A DNA stretch of 64,000 nucleotides from Geodermatophilus ruber (GCF_900114385.1 NZ_FOSW01000006.1:124001-188000), one strand, 5' to 3'; counted from the stretch's first letter, positions 22,130 through 31,542 are shown. The notes: generated by a model not told the origin, from the sequence alone. A program made the numbers and translations.

Positions 22130-23131
22130 TCAGAGCAGGGTCGCGGCGCGGCGGCGCAGGTCGTCGTGCAGCCCGCCGAAGGCCGTGGCCGGCGGGAGCA
22201 GCGACTTCCGGGCCTTGACCACCGCGCTGTAGTTGGCGTCGACGACGTTGGCGATCGGCACCTCGGTGATCTGGCTGAGCAGCTGGTAGGCGTCCATGGG
22301 GTGCAGGCCGTAGAGCTCGCCGAACCAGCGCACGAGCTCCACCTGGCCGATCCGCCAGGCGTCCTCCAGCGGCCGGCTGGAGCCCACGGTCATCCAGTGG
22401 GTGTCGTCCTCGATCCGCGGCCACAGCGGCGCCCCGCCCTTGATCAGCTCGACGATCAGGGTGGTCGTCATCGCGCCCTCGACGGCGGTGCCGCAGGCCT
22501 CACCCTCGCCCTGGCGGTAGTGCCCGTCCCCCACGGAGAACAGCGCGCCCTCGACGTTGACGCCGAGGAAGCAGGTGGCGCCGGGGCGCATCTGCGGGGT
22601 GTCCATGTTGCCGCCGAACCGCTCAGGCACCAGCGAGCTGCGCACCTCCCCGCCGGGCGGGGCGACGCCGACCGTCCCCAGCATCGGCGACACCGGCAGG
22701 TCGATCTGCAGGTCGGTGTGCTGCGCGACGAAGGTGACCGTGTTGCGGGCCCGGTCCAGCTCGTAGATCCAGGTGGTGTCCGGCAGCGGGTCCTGCAGGG
22801 TCGCCACCCGGTCGGTGCCGGTCAGCCCGCCGAAGAACGGGATCGCCGCGGAGGCGCCCCAGTCCCGCGCCGGCGTCATGGCGACGAAGTGCAGCGCGAG
22901 GGTGTCACCGGGCTCGGCGCCCTCGACGTAGAAGGGTCCGGTCTGCGGGTTGACGAAGCGCAGGTCGACCTTCTCGCTGGAGAGGTCGGTGGTCTTCTGC
23001 AGCGCGCCGCAGAACGCGTCGTCGGACCACACCCGCAGCGCCGTCCCCGGCCGGACCCGCCCGAGCGGGGCCACGCCCCCGAAGGTGAAGGCGTACTGCT
23101 CGAAGGTGGGCACGACCTCGACGACGTCCAT
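22130..23131 (-). CDS. acetamidase/formamidase family protein
   Basis: Member of the FmdA/AmdA family, which hydrolyses short amides. The 333-residue product shows the family's beta-rich pattern with AEPGDTLALHFV, SPMLGTVGVAPPGGEV, FGGNMDTPQMRPGATCFLGVNVEGALFSVGDGHYRQGEGE and a C-terminal LLSQITEVPIANVV. The GDxH and EGE segments are the likely metal/active-site residues. The ATG at 23131 sits five bases after a TAGGGT -10 box, so the mRNA is probably leaderless. It leads an operon with the SDR gene. Substrate unproven. Confidence 0.87.
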   Translation of the reverse strand: MDVVEVVPTFEQYAFTFGGVAPLGRVRPGTALRVWSDDAFCGALQKTTDLSSEKVDLRFVNPQTGPFYVEGAEPGDTLALHFVAMTPARDWGASAAIPFFGGLTGTDRVATLQDPLPDTTWIYELDRARNTVTFVAQHTDLQIDLPVSPMLGTVGVAPPGGEVRSSLVPERFGGNMDTPQMRPGATCFLGVNVEGALFSVGDGHYRQGEGEACGTAVEGAMTTTLIVELIKGGAPLWPRIEDDTHWMTVGSSRPLEDAWRIGQVELVRWFGELYGLHPMDAYQLLSQITEVPIANVVDANYSAVVKARKSLLPPATAFGGLHDDLRRRAATLL

Positions 23132-23136
23132 GCCGC

Positions 23137-23165
23137 ACCCTAGGAACCCCCCGGTCCGGGAGCAA
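23137..23165 (-). promoter_or_regulatory. leaderless promoter of acetamidase operon
   Basis: Minus-strand TTGCTC (-35), a 17-base spacer and TAGGGT (-10), then GCGGC and the ATG. The start codon therefore falls at the expected transcription start. This is the clearest leaderless promoter in the window. Confidence 0.6.
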
Positions 23166-23189
23166 TGGGCCGGTGGACGGCCGCCCGCG

Positions 23190-24404
23190 TCAGCCCCGCA
23201 GCCGGACCCGGTCCGGCGTCAGCTCCGCGACCGACGGGACGCCGAGCAGCTGCAGCGTCCGGGCGATCTCGCCGGCCAGGATGTCGGCGACCCGCTGCAC
23301 GCCCCGCTCGCCGCCGGCCATGAGCCCGTAGAGGTAGGCCCGGCCGACCAGGCAGCCGCGGGCGCCGCAGGCCACCGCGGCGACGACGTCCGCCCCGTCG
23401 AGGATGCCGCCGTCCAGGTAGACCTCCGCCCGCTCCCCCACGGCCCGGACCACGGCGGGCAGCTCCTCCAGCGGTGTGGGCGCGCGGTCGAGCTGGCGGC
23501 CGCCGTGGTTGGAGACGACGACGGCGTCCGCGCCGGCGTCCACGACCGCCCGGGCGTCGTCCGCCGTCTGCACGCCCTTGACGACCAGCGCGCCCGGCCA
23601 GGTCTCGCGCAGCGCCGAGACGTCGGCCAGGGTCGCCGCGGGCTCGAAGACCCGGTCCGCGAGCTCGGCCACGGTGCCGCCCCAGGAGCGGAGGGAGGCG
23701 AACTCCAGCGGCTCCGTGGTGAGCAGGTCGATCCACCAGCGCGGGTGGACGGCGGCGTTGGTCACGGTGCGCAGGGTGAGCGCCGGCGGGATGGTGAACC
23801 CGTTGCGGACGTCGCGCAGCCGCGGGCCGGCCACCGGGGTGTCGACGGTCAGCACGAGGGCCTCGTACCCGGCCTTCGCCGCCCGCTCGACGAGCGCGGC
23901 GCTGGCCTCGCGGTCCCGCCACAGGTAGAGCTGGAACCACCGGCGGCCCATCGGGGCCGCCTCCGCGAGCGCCTCGATCGTCGTGGTGCCCATGGTGGAC
24001 AGCGCGTGCGGGATGCCGATCCGCTCCGCCACCCGCCCGACCCCGACCTCGCCGTCGGCGTGCATGAGCCGGGTGAAGCCGGTGGGCGCGAACACCAGCG
24101 GCAGCGCCGACGGGCGGCCGAGCAGCCGCGTCGTGGGGTCGACGACGGAGACGTCGCGCAGGACGCTGGGGCGGAACTCGACCCGCGCGAAGGCCTCCCG
24201 CGACCGCCGCAGGCTGATCTCCGCACCGGCCGCGCCGTCGGTGTAGTCGAACACCGCCCGCGGGACGCGCGTCCGGGCGATCTCCCGGAGGTCCCCGACG
24301 GTGGCCGCCCGGGCCAGCCGGCGGTCCGTCGCGTCCCCGGGGAGGCGACGCGGGCGGACCAGCTCGCGCAGCTCCGGCCAGCGGGGCATCCGACGCTCGG
24401 CCAC
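23190..24404 (-). CDS. FMN-dependent alpha-hydroxy acid dehydrogenase
   Basis: Lactate/glycolate-type flavoenzyme of 404 residues. It carries the family signature SNHGGRQLD with the catalytic His and FMN-binding Arg, the N-terminal RRVPRAVFDYTDGAAGAE-like region, PLVFAPTGFTRLMHADGE, FQLYLWRDRE and LTVDTPVAGPRLRDVRNG. It is most like L-lactate dehydrogenase (quinone, LldD), though the long N-terminal segment and the hydroxyacid specificity are uncertain. No lactate permease is nearby, and there are no mycofactocin genes that would suggest MftD. Confidence 0.85.
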   Translation of the reverse strand: MAERRMPRWPELRELVRPRRLPGDATDRRLARAATVGDLREIARTRVPRAVFDYTDGAAGAEISLRRSREAFARVEFRPSVLRDVSVVDPTTRLLGRPSALPLVFAPTGFTRLMHADGEVGVGRVAERIGIPHALSTMGTTTIEALAEAAPMGRRWFQLYLWRDREASAALVERAAKAGYEALVLTVDTPVAGPRLRDVRNGFTIPPALTLRTVTNAAVHPRWWIDLLTTEPLEFASLRSWGGTVAELADRVFEPAATLADVSALRETWPGALVVKGVQTADDARAVVDAGADAVVVSNHGGRQLDRAPTPLEELPAVVRAVGERAEVYLDGGILDGADVVAAVACGARGCLVGRAYLYGLMAGGERGVQRVADILAGEIARTLQLLGVPSVAELTPDRVRLRG

Positions 24405-24472
24405 GGGGGCCTCCCTCCATCCGGCTGGGCGTCACCCTGCCAGCCCCGGCGGCTCGCGGGAACCGCCGGCGT

Positions 24473-26506
24473 TCAGCCCTCGAGCCGGACGGCGCGGACG
24501 GTGAGCGGCTCGGGGTGCGGGTCCGCCTCCGGCAGCTCGGCCATCCCCGGGCCGGGGTTCTGCGGCGTGGGCAGCCACCGGGCCCACCAGCGCAACAGGT
24601 GCTCGAACCGGGCGAGCCGATGCCGCGGCCGCCCGGAACGGGAGAGCTCGTGCCCCTCGCCGGGGAACAGCAGCAGCTCGCTGGGGACGCCGCGGCGCTT
24701 GAGCTCCACGTAGAGCCGCGCCCCCTGTTCGACCGGGCAGCGCCGGTCCTGCTCGGAGTGGATGACCAGCGTGGGGGTGGTGATCGTGGCGGCCTCCGCC
24801 AGCGGGCTCTGCGCCGCGAGCCGCCCGAGGTCCTCGCCCAGGTACTGGTCGGCGAAGTACCACCCGATGTCGGAGGAGCCGACGAAGCTGACCGGGTCGG
24901 TGAACGCCCGCTCGGCGACCGCGGCGGCGAAGCGTGTCGTCCGGCCGATGAGCAGCGCGGTGAGGAACCCGCCGTAGGAGCCGCCCATGATGCCCACCCG
25001 GTCGGCGTCCAGCGCGGGGTCCTCCAGGGCGGCCTCCAGGAAGGCCAGGACGTCGTCGGCGTCCACGCCGCCCCAGCCGCCCCTGACCGCCCGGCCGTGC
25101 GCCTCGCCGTAGCCGGAGGAGCCGCGCGGGTTGCACTGGAGGACGGCGTACCCGGCCGACACGTGCACCTGGACCTCGTCGAGCAGGCTCCAGCCGTGCT
25201 GGGTGAACGGCCCGCCGTGCACGATCAGCAGCACCGGGTGCGGCCCGGGCCCCGCAGGCAGGGTCACCCAGCCGTGCACCGGGGTGCCGTCGGGGGCCTG
25301 CGCCGTCCGCTCCCGCACCCGGTGCAGCCGGCCGGTGGCCCCCAGCCGGCGGCCGAAGGCGGTGAGCAGCCGGCGCCGGCCGGGGGTGATCGCGATCAGC
25401 TCCCCCGCCGACCGGTCGTGCGCCACGGTGGCCACGACCACGCCGCCGCCGGCGGCGACGCCGCGGACGGTGAACGGGCCGTCGACCAGGGCCTCGGTCG
25501 CCCCGCCGTCGAGCGGCACCCGCAGCAGCTCCACCGCGCCGCGGCGCTGCACCCCGACGAGCACCCCCTCCGGGGTCACGACCGTGCCCGGGTTCTCGTC
25601 GCCGCGATGGGTCTCCCGCGGGCCCAGCAGCGGCTCCAGCTCTCCTCCGGCGGCCGGTACCCGGCACAGCGTGCGGCCGCGGCCGGCGAAGTCCAGGCCG
25701 TCCGGGCCCAGGTCCGGGACCGCCGTCACGTAGAGGTACCGCCCGCCCGGGTCGTAGGCCGGCCGGCTGCACTGGGCACGCGACCCGGTGATCTGCCGCA
25801 GCCCGGTGCCGTCGGGGCTGATGGCGAACACGTCCTGCACCAGGTCGCGGTCGGCCCGGGGGTGCCGGGCGGAGACGAACGCCAGCTCGGTGCCCTCCGG
25901 GTGCCAGACGACCTCGGCGGCGTCGGCGTCGGCGGAGGTGACCTGCAGCGGCTCGGGCAGCGGCACGCCGTCGTCCTCGAGGTCCTCGGGCAGGTCCAGG
26001 ACGAAGACCTGGCTGCGCTGGTCGCCGACGAAGCCCACGTCGTCGAGCCGGTACTTCAGGGTGGTGATCAGTCGGGGCGGTTCCGCCTCGGGCCCCACCC
26101 CCTCGACGGTGCCGTAGCGGCCGTGCTCGGGGACGCGGGCGGTGTAGGCCAGCCGCCGCGAGTCCGGGCTCCACACCGGGACGCCGGCGCCCAGGTGGTG
26201 GGCGGTGAGCCGGCGCGGCGCCCCGCCGGACGTGGGCAGCACGTGCAGCTGCGGCCGGCCCGGCTCCTCCGCCCGCAGGAAGGCCAGCCAGCGCCCGTCC
26301 GGGGAGAACGCGGGGGCGCTGTCCCGGGCGCCGGAAGTGAGCGGCCGGGCCGGTGCCGACCCGTCGGTCGGGACCGCCCACAGCTGGCCGGCGTAGGTGT
26401 CGGCCTCGAGGTCGGGGCGGGCGACGGCCACGACCGCCATGCGGCCGTCCGGGGAGACGGTGGGGACGCCCGGCGTGCGGAGCAGTGCGAGATCGGTCGG
26501 GCGCAT
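24473..26506 (-). CDS. S9 family (prolyl oligopeptidase) peptidase
   Basis: Serine peptidase with an N-terminal seven-bladed propeller (WD/TolB-like blades such as SPDGRMAVVAVARPD, FSPDGRWLAFLRAEE) and a C-terminal alpha/beta catalytic domain. The nucleophile is Ser510 in GGSYGGFLTA, with an Asp in IHSEQDRRCP and a His in FPGEGHELSRSG. 677 residues, cytoplasmic (no signal peptide). Similar to acylaminoacyl-peptidase/dipeptidyl peptidase IV-like S9C enzymes. The ATG at 26506 follows a TAGCGT -10-like box by eight bases. Confidence 0.9.
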   Translation of the reverse strand: MRPTDLALLRTPGVPTVSPDGRMAVVAVARPDLEADTYAGQLWAVPTDGSAPARPLTSGARDSAPAFSPDGRWLAFLRAEEPGRPQLHVLPTSGGAPRRLTAHHLGAGVPVWSPDSRRLAYTARVPEHGRYGTVEGVGPEAEPPRLITTLKYRLDDVGFVGDQRSQVFVLDLPEDLEDDGVPLPEPLQVTSADADAAEVVWHPEGTELAFVSARHPRADRDLVQDVFAISPDGTGLRQITGSRAQCSRPAYDPGGRYLYVTAVPDLGPDGLDFAGRGRTLCRVPAAGGELEPLLGPRETHRGDENPGTVVTPEGVLVGVQRRGAVELLRVPLDGGATEALVDGPFTVRGVAAGGGVVVATVAHDRSAGELIAITPGRRRLLTAFGRRLGATGRLHRVRERTAQAPDGTPVHGWVTLPAGPGPHPVLLIVHGGPFTQHGWSLLDEVQVHVSAGYAVLQCNPRGSSGYGEAHGRAVRGGWGGVDADDVLAFLEAALEDPALDADRVGIMGGSYGGFLTALLIGRTTRFAAAVAERAFTDPVSFVGSSDIGWYFADQYLGEDLGRLAAQSPLAEAATITTPTLVIHSEQDRRCPVEQGARLYVELKRRGVPSELLLFPGEGHELSRSGRPRHRLARFEHLLRWWARWLPTPQNPGPGMAELPEADPHPEPLTVRAVRLEG

Positions 26507-26552
26507 GATGAGCGACGCTAACCCAGCGGGACGCGCCCGCCGGGTTGCCGCC

Positions 26553-27656
26553 TCAGGGGCGGCTGCGCTCCTGGTCGCTCGTCCGCTCGTCGCCCCGCTG
26601 CTCGGCGCGGCGCTCGGCCTCGGCCAGCGCCTCCGGCCCCTGGGCGCCGACGGTCCCGGCGACCCCGGCCTCCGCGGGCGAGGGCTCGGGGGCCTGGCCG
26701 CGGGTCTTCAGCAGGCTGGCGATCGTGGCGATCGCGAGGACGCCGACGATGACGGTGAGCGACAGCCAGATCGGGATGGTCGGGACGGCGGCGATGTGCT
26801 CGCCCCCGTTGATGAACGGCACGGTGTTCTCGTGCAGCGCCTCCAGGACCAGCTTCACGCCGATGAAGGCGAGGATCACGGCCAGGCCGATCGAGAGGTA
26901 CACCAGCCGCTTGAGCAGCCCGCCGAGCATGAAGTACAGCTGGCGCAGGCCCATCAGCGCGAAGACGTTCGCGGTGAAGACGATGAACGGCTCCCGGGTG
27001 AGCCCGAAGATCGCCGGGATGCTGTCGAGGGCGAAGATGAGGTCCGTCGTCCCGAGGGCGAGGAAGACGACGATCATCGGCGTCCACAGCTTGCGGCCGC
27101 CCTCGAGGACGCGGATCTTGCTGCCCTGGAAGTCCGGGGTCATGGGCAGGACCCGGCGCATCCGCCGGATCAGCGCGTTCTCCTCGTAGTTCTCGTCCTC
27201 GCCGCGGTGCCGCAGCAGGTTGATCGCGGTGTACACGAGGAAGGCGCCGAAGAAGTAGAAGACCCAGGTGAACCGCGAGATCAGCGCGGCGCCGGCGAGG
27301 ATGAAGACCCCGCGCAGCACCAGCGCGATGATGATCCCGACCATCAGGACCTCCTGCTGCAGGTGCCGCGGCACCCGGAAGCGGGCCATGATGATCACGA
27401 ACACGAACAGGTTGTCCACCGAGAGGCTGTACTCGGTGAGCCAGCCGGCGTAGAACTCCGTCGCGTACGTGCCGTTGGTGACGGCGAAGAGCACGACACC
27501 GAAGACGAGCGCCAGCGCCACGTAGAAGCTGACCCAGAGGCTCGCCTCCTTGAAGGAGGGCTCGTGGGGACGGCGCGCGACGATGGCGAGGTCCGCGATC
27601 AGCAGGACCGTGAGCCCCACGAACGTCGCGATCTCGAACCAGACGGGGAGCTCCAC
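26553..27656 (-). CDS. TerC family membrane protein, copy 2
   Basis: Integral membrane protein of the TerC/MntP-like superfamily, implicated in metal (often manganese) export or metalation. 367 residues with about eight helices. Key motifs are SVDNLFVFVIIM (about 77-88) and LDSIPAIFGLTREPFIVFTANVFALMGLRQLYF. The two aspartates are likely metal ligands. The C-terminal 50 residues are a charged disordered tail. It is a tandem paralogue of the following gene, separated by a strong hairpin, and it lacks a visible riboswitch. Confidence 0.88.
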   Translation of the reverse strand: MELPVWFEIATFVGLTVLLIADLAIVARRPHEPSFKEASLWVSFYVALALVFGVVLFAVTNGTYATEFYAGWLTEYSLSVDNLFVFVIIMARFRVPRHLQQEVLMVGIIIALVLRGVFILAGAALISRFTWVFYFFGAFLVYTAINLLRHRGEDENYEENALIRRMRRVLPMTPDFQGSKIRVLEGGRKLWTPMIVVFLALGTTDLIFALDSIPAIFGLTREPFIVFTANVFALMGLRQLYFMLGGLLKRLVYLSIGLAVILAFIGVKLVLEALHENTVPFINGGEHIAAVPTIPIWLSLTVIVGVLAIATIASLLKTRGQAPEPSPAEAGVAGTVGAQGPEALAEAERRAEQRGDERTSDQERSRP

Positions 27657-27707
27657 GGAGCCCGACTCTACGGGCCGTCCTCGGCCGCTGCCGCGCAGCC
27701 CGGGGGC

Positions 27708-27745
27708 GCGCCGGACCCGCCCCGGTGAGGGGTCGGGTCCGGCGC
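27708..27745 (-). terminator. hairpin between the two terC genes
   Basis: A 12-bp perfect stem, GCGCCGGACCCG with CGGGTCCGGCGC, enclosing a second CCCC/GGGG stem. It lies 7 bases downstream of the first terC stop. It probably limits read-through from the riboswitch-controlled copy into the second. Confidence 0.7.
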
Positions 27746-27752
27746 GGACGGA

Positions 27753-28865
27753 TCAGCCGGGCCGGTGCGCGGAGCCGCCGCGCGCGGCCGGCGGCGCGTC
27801 GGAGCCCTGCTCGGCGGGCCCCTCGGCAGCGGTGGCCGCACCGCCACCGGCAGGCGCGTCGCCGGCGCCGGTGGCCGCCTCGGCCCCGCGGGCCGCGTGC
27901 CGACGGTTCTTGGCCAGGCTGGCCACCGTCGTCACGACCAGGGTCACCAGGATGACCGCCAGCGACAGCACGGTGGGCACCTCGGGGATCACGGTCACGG
28001 GCTCGCCACCGTTGAGGAACGGCAGCTCGTTCTTGTGCAGCGCGTGGATGAGCAGCTTCACGCCGATGAAGCCGAGGATGACCGCGAGGCCGTAGGAGAG
28101 GTACACGAGCCGGTCGAGCAGGCCGTCGATGAGGAAGAACAGCTGCCGCAGGCCCAGCAGGGCGAAGGCGTTGGCGGTGAAGACCAGGTAGGTCTCCTGG
28201 GTCAGGCCGAAGATCGCCGGGATCGAGTCGACGGCGAACAGGATGTCGGCGCTGGCGATGGCGACCAGCGCGATCGCCAGCGGCGTGAGGTACCGCTTGC
28301 CCGCCAGTTTCACGACCAGCTTGTCCGAGTGGTAGTCCTCGGTGGTCGGCACGACCCGGCGGGTGAGCCGGAGGACGCTGTTCTCCTTGAACTCCTCGTC
28401 GTGCGAGTGGCCACCGCTCCTGGCCTGCGCCCACGCGGTCCAGATGAGGAAGCCGCCGAAGAGGTAGAAGATCCAGCTGAAGTTCTCGATGGCCGCGGCG
28501 CCGACGAGGATGAAGATCGTCCGCAGCACCAGGGCGAAGGCGATGCCGAGGAGCAGCACCTTCTGCTGCAGCTCCCGGGGTATCGCGAAGCTCGCCATGA
28601 TGAGGACGAAGACGAACAGGTTGTCCACCGAGAGGCTCTTCTCGGTGATGAAGCCCGCGAAGTACTCGCCGCCGTACTGGGGGCCCCAGACCCACAGCAC
28701 GATGAGCCCGAAGAGCACGGCGAGCCCGACGTAGACCGCCGACCACATGCCGGACTCACGGATGGTGGGCGCGTGGGGCGTGCGCACGTGGCCGACGAAG
28801 TCGAACACGAGCATGCCCACGATCGCGGCGATCGTCAGGGCCCACACCCAGAAGGGGACGTCCAT
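27753..28865 (-). CDS. TerC family membrane protein, copy 1 (riboswitch-controlled)
   Basis: 370-residue integral membrane protein with the same motifs as its neighbour: SLSVDNLFVFVLIM and VDSIPAIFGLTQETYLVFTANAFALLGLRQLFF. It has about eight helices and a disordered alanine-rich tail. The ATG at 28865 has GGAGG nine bases upstream. A yybP-ykoY type manganese riboswitch occupies its leader, which strongly supports a manganese-related role (efflux or exoenzyme metalation) for this gene. Upstream in-frame codons to 29018 belong to the riboswitch and are not protein. Confidence 0.92.
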   Translation of the reverse strand: MDVPFWVWALTIAAIVGMLVFDFVGHVRTPHAPTIRESGMWSAVYVGLAVLFGLIVLWVWGPQYGGEYFAGFITEKSLSVDNLFVFVLIMASFAIPRELQQKVLLLGIAFALVLRTIFILVGAAAIENFSWIFYLFGGFLIWTAWAQARSGGHSHDEEFKENSVLRLTRRVVPTTEDYHSDKLVVKLAGKRYLTPLAIALVAIASADILFAVDSIPAIFGLTQETYLVFTANAFALLGLRQLFFLIDGLLDRLVYLSYGLAVILGFIGVKLLIHALHKNELPFLNGGEPVTVIPEVPTVLSLAVILVTLVVTTVASLAKNRRHAARGAEAATGAGDAPAGGGAATAAEGPAEQGSDAPPAARGGSAHRPG

Positions 28866-28873
28866 GCAGGGAT

Positions 28874-29016
28874 ACCTCCGGAGACTGGCGAGCGTCAGTG
28901 ACCGGAGGTCTCTCCCACCGTGGACCGCTGGGTCCACGACCGGCAGGGCCGGAGGCGACCGACCGATCGGTCGGACCTCGTGCTGACGACCCTGCCGCGG
29001 GGGGATACTCCCCTCC
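28874..29016 (-). promoter_or_regulatory. yybP-ykoY manganese riboswitch
   Basis: Read on the minus strand, the leader contains GGAGGGGAGTATCC (29016 down), then GTCGTCAGCACGAGG, and closes with GGAGAGACCTCC ending at 28904. The conserved motifs GGGGAGTA, CGTCANNNCG and AGACC are in the family's order, and P1 forms as GGAGG/CCTCC. The 3' P1 strand ACCTCCGG (28909-28902) is exactly complementary to the Shine-Dalgarno region CCGGAGGT (28881-28874). Ligand-stabilised P1 should therefore free the ribosome-binding site and turn terC on when Mn2+ is high. Confidence 0.85.
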
Positions 29017-29162
29017 ACTCCGAGCCACCGGGGCGCGGGGTGTGCGTCATCGCACCGTCGCGACCGGCGGTCTCGGACACTCTGACGTTCGGGACACCCC
29101 GACCGTTCCCAGCCGCCGGGTGATCCACGCCATGTTCAGTCCGGTGTCCACGCCGGGGGTCG

Positions 29163-31280
29163 TCAGGCGTGCGCGGCGTCGAGCTGCCGCAGCTCCTTCT
29201 TCAGCTCGGCGAGCTCGTCGCGCAGCCGGGCGGCCACCTCGAACTGCAGCTCGCGGGCGGCGGCCAGCATCTGCTCGTTGAGCTGCCCGATGAGGTCGGC
29301 GAGCTCGTTGCGCGGCAGCCCCTGCACGTCGATCGCCCCGGCCTTGCCCGCCTTCTTCGACGACAGCCCCGGCACCGGCGCCTTGCCGCGGGACTGCTGG
29401 CGACCGGACCCACCGATCAGCTCGGTCGTCGCCTCGGCGTCCTCGGCCTCGCGGTAGATGCCGTCGAGGATGTCGACGATCTTCTTCCGCAGCGGCTGCG
29501 GGTCGATCCCGCGCTCCTTGTTGTAGGCCATCTGCTTCTCGCGCCGCCGGGCGGTCTCCTCGATCGCCTGGGCCATCGACGGGGTGACCTTGTCGGCGTA
29601 CATGTGCACCTGACCGGAGACGTTGCGCGCCGCGCGGCCGATCGTCTGGATCAGCGAGGTGCCCGACCGGAGGAAGCCCTCCTTGTCGGCGTCGAGGATC
29701 GCGACCAGGGACACCTCGGGCAGGTCGAGGCCCTCGCGCAGCAGGTTGATGCCGACGAGCACGTCGTACTCGCCCTGACGCAGCTCGCGCAGCAGCTCGA
29801 CCCGGCGCAGGGTGTCGACCTCCGAGTGCAGGTAGCGCACCTTGATGCCGAGCTCGAGCAGGTAGTCGGTGAGGTCCTCGGCCATCTTCTTGGTCAGCGT
29901 GGTGACCAGGACCCGCTCGTCGCGCTCGGTGCGCACCCGGATCTCGTGCACCAGGTCGTCGATCTGGCCCTTGGTGGGCTTGACCACGACCTCGGGGTCG
30001 ATCAGGCCGGTCGGCCGGATGACCTGCTCGACGACGTCGCCCTGCACGCGCCCCAGCTCGTAGGGGCCGGGGGTGGCCGACAGGTAGACCGTCTGTCCGA
30101 TCCGGTCGGTGAACTCCTCCCACTTCAGCGGGCGGTTGTCGACCGCCGACGGCAGTCGGAACCCGTGCTCGACCAGCGTGCGCTTGCGGCTCATGTCGCC
30201 CTCGTACATGCCGCCGATCTGTGGCACGGTCACGTGCGACTCGTCGATGACCAGCAGGAAGTCGTCGGGGAAGTAGTCGATGAGGCACGCCCCGGCCGAG
30301 CCGGCGGGGCGCCCGTCGATGTGCCGGGAGTAGTTCTCGATGCCGGAGCAGAAGCCGACCTGGCGCATCATCTCGATGTCGTAGGTGGTGCGCATGCGCA
30401 GCCGCTGCGCCTCCAGCAGCTTGCCCTGCCGCTCCAGCTCGGCCAGGCGCTCCTCGAGCTCGGCCTCGATGGACGCGATCGCCCGCTCCATCCGCTCCGG
30501 GCCGGCGACGTAGTGGGTGGCCGGGAAGACGAACAGCTCGTCGACCTCCCGGACCACCTCGCCGGTGAGCGGGTGCAGGTAGTACAGCCGCTCCACCTCA
30601 TCGCCGAACATCTCGATCCGGACGGCCAGCTCCTCGTAGACCGGGAAGACCTCGATGGTGTCGCCGCGGACCCGGAAGGTGCCGCGGGTGAAGGCGAGGT
30701 CGTTGCGGGTGTACTGCTCGGTGACCAGCGTGCGCAGCAGCTCGTCGCGGTCGTGCTCCTCCCCCACCTTGATCTTCAGCGCCCGGTCGACGTACTCCTC
30801 GGGCGTGCCCAGGCCGTAGATGCAGGAGACCGTGGACACCACGATCACGTCGCGGCGGGTGAGCAGGCTGTTCGTCGCCGAGTGCCGCAGCCGCTCGACC
30901 TCCTCGTTGATCGAGGAGTCCTTCTCGATGTAGGTGTCGGTCTGCGGGACGTAGGCCTCGGGCTGGTAGTAGTCGTAGTACGAGACGAAGTACTCGACCG
31001 CGGCGTCGGGCATCAGCTCGCGGAACTCGTTGGCCAGCTGGGCGGCCAGGGTCTTGTTCGGCGCCATGACCAGCGTCGGCCGCTGCACCTGCTCGATCAG
31101 CCAGGCCGTGGTCGCCGACTTGCCGGTGCCGGTGGCGCCGAGCAGGACGACGTCCTGCTCGCCGGCCTTGACGCGCTGGGCGAGGGCGGCGATGGCGGCC
31201 GGCTGGTCGCCGGAGGGCTCGAACTCGCTGACGACGCGGAAGCGCCCACGAGTGGGCCGGAGGTCGCTGGTCGTGCGCAC
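29163..31280 (-). CDS. uvrB: excinuclease ABC subunit B
   Basis: Helicase-like damage-verification subunit of nucleotide excision repair. The 705-residue protein has Walker [16 protein letters not shown], the beta-hairpin region [21 protein letters not shown], motif [19 protein letters not shown], motif [11 protein letters not shown], and a C-terminal UVR domain ([20 protein letters not shown]). The GTG start at 31280 follows a TACCGT -10-like box by seven bases, consistent with a leaderless mRNA. It lies 12-18 kb from uvrA and uvrC. Confidence 0.97.
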   Translation of the reverse strand: MRTTSDLRPTRGRFRVVSEFEPSGDQPAAIAALAQRVKAGEQDVVLLGATGTGKSATTAWLIEQVQRPTLVMAPNKTLAAQLANEFRELMPDAAVEYFVSYYDYYQPEAYVPQTDTYIEKDSSINEEVERLRHSATNSLLTRRDVIVVSTVSCIYGLGTPEEYVDRALKIKVGEEHDRDELLRTLVTEQYTRNDLAFTRGTFRVRGDTIEVFPVYEELAVRIEMFGDEVERLYYLHPLTGEVVREVDELFVFPATHYVAGPERMERAIASIEAELEERLAELERQGKLLEAQRLRMRTTYDIEMMRQVGFCSGIENYSRHIDGRPAGSAGACLIDYFPDDFLLVIDESHVTVPQIGGMYEGDMSRKRTLVEHGFRLPSAVDNRPLKWEEFTDRIGQTVYLSATPGPYELGRVQGDVVEQVIRPTGLIDPEVVVKPTKGQIDDLVHEIRVRTERDERVLVTTLTKKMAEDLTDYLLELGIKVRYLHSEVDTLRRVELLRELRQGEYDVLVGINLLREGLDLPEVSLVAILDADKEGFLRSGTSLIQTIGRAARNVSGQVHMYADKVTPSMAQAIEETARRREKQMAYNKERGIDPQPLRKKIVDILDGIYREAEDAEATTELIGGSGRQQSRGKAPVPGLSSKKAGKAGAIDVQGLPRNELADLIGQLNEQMLAAARELQFEVAARLRDELAELKKELRQLDAAHA

Positions 31281-31374
31281 GTCCTCGACGGTACGACGGG
31301 GATGTGACAGAACCGCGCCCCTGCGACTTCCGGGTACCTGCGGGGCGCACGGGACGGACGAGGCCGCCCGGTGC

Positions 31375-31404
31375 TTGCCCCGCGGCGACCGGCACCCCTA
31401 GCGT
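31375..31404 (+). promoter_or_regulatory. candidate promoter of an orphan transcript
   Basis: TTGCCC, 18 bases, TAGCGT on the plus strand, in the 478-base gap between divergent uvrB and glgX. The hexamers fit the actinobacterial housekeeping consensus. A strong hairpin follows about 100 bases downstream, with no convincing reading frame between. The remainder of the gap (31281-31374 and 31543-31758) shows nothing recognisable except the glgX ribosome-binding site. Confidence 0.4.
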
Positions 31405-31504
31405 CCCCGGTCGCAGGAGCGGTCAGCGCCGAGGACCAGCGCCACCCGGGCAGGCGCCCGGGCGAGGTCGGACCCCGGCGCCGCTGCCCCGGCCGGACCT
31501 GCGC

Positions 31505-31542
31505 ACGACGCCCCCCGCGGTCTTCTCCGCGGGGGGCGTCGT
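31505..31542 (+). terminator. 16-bp hairpin upstream of glgX
   Basis: Arms ACGACGCCCCCCGCGG and CCGCGGGGGGCGTCGT pair perfectly around a TCTTCT loop. It lies 217 bases before glgX, in a divergent region where a terminator is not expected. It is either the end of a small RNA starting near 31410 or an attenuator in the glgX leader. Confidence 0.6.
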
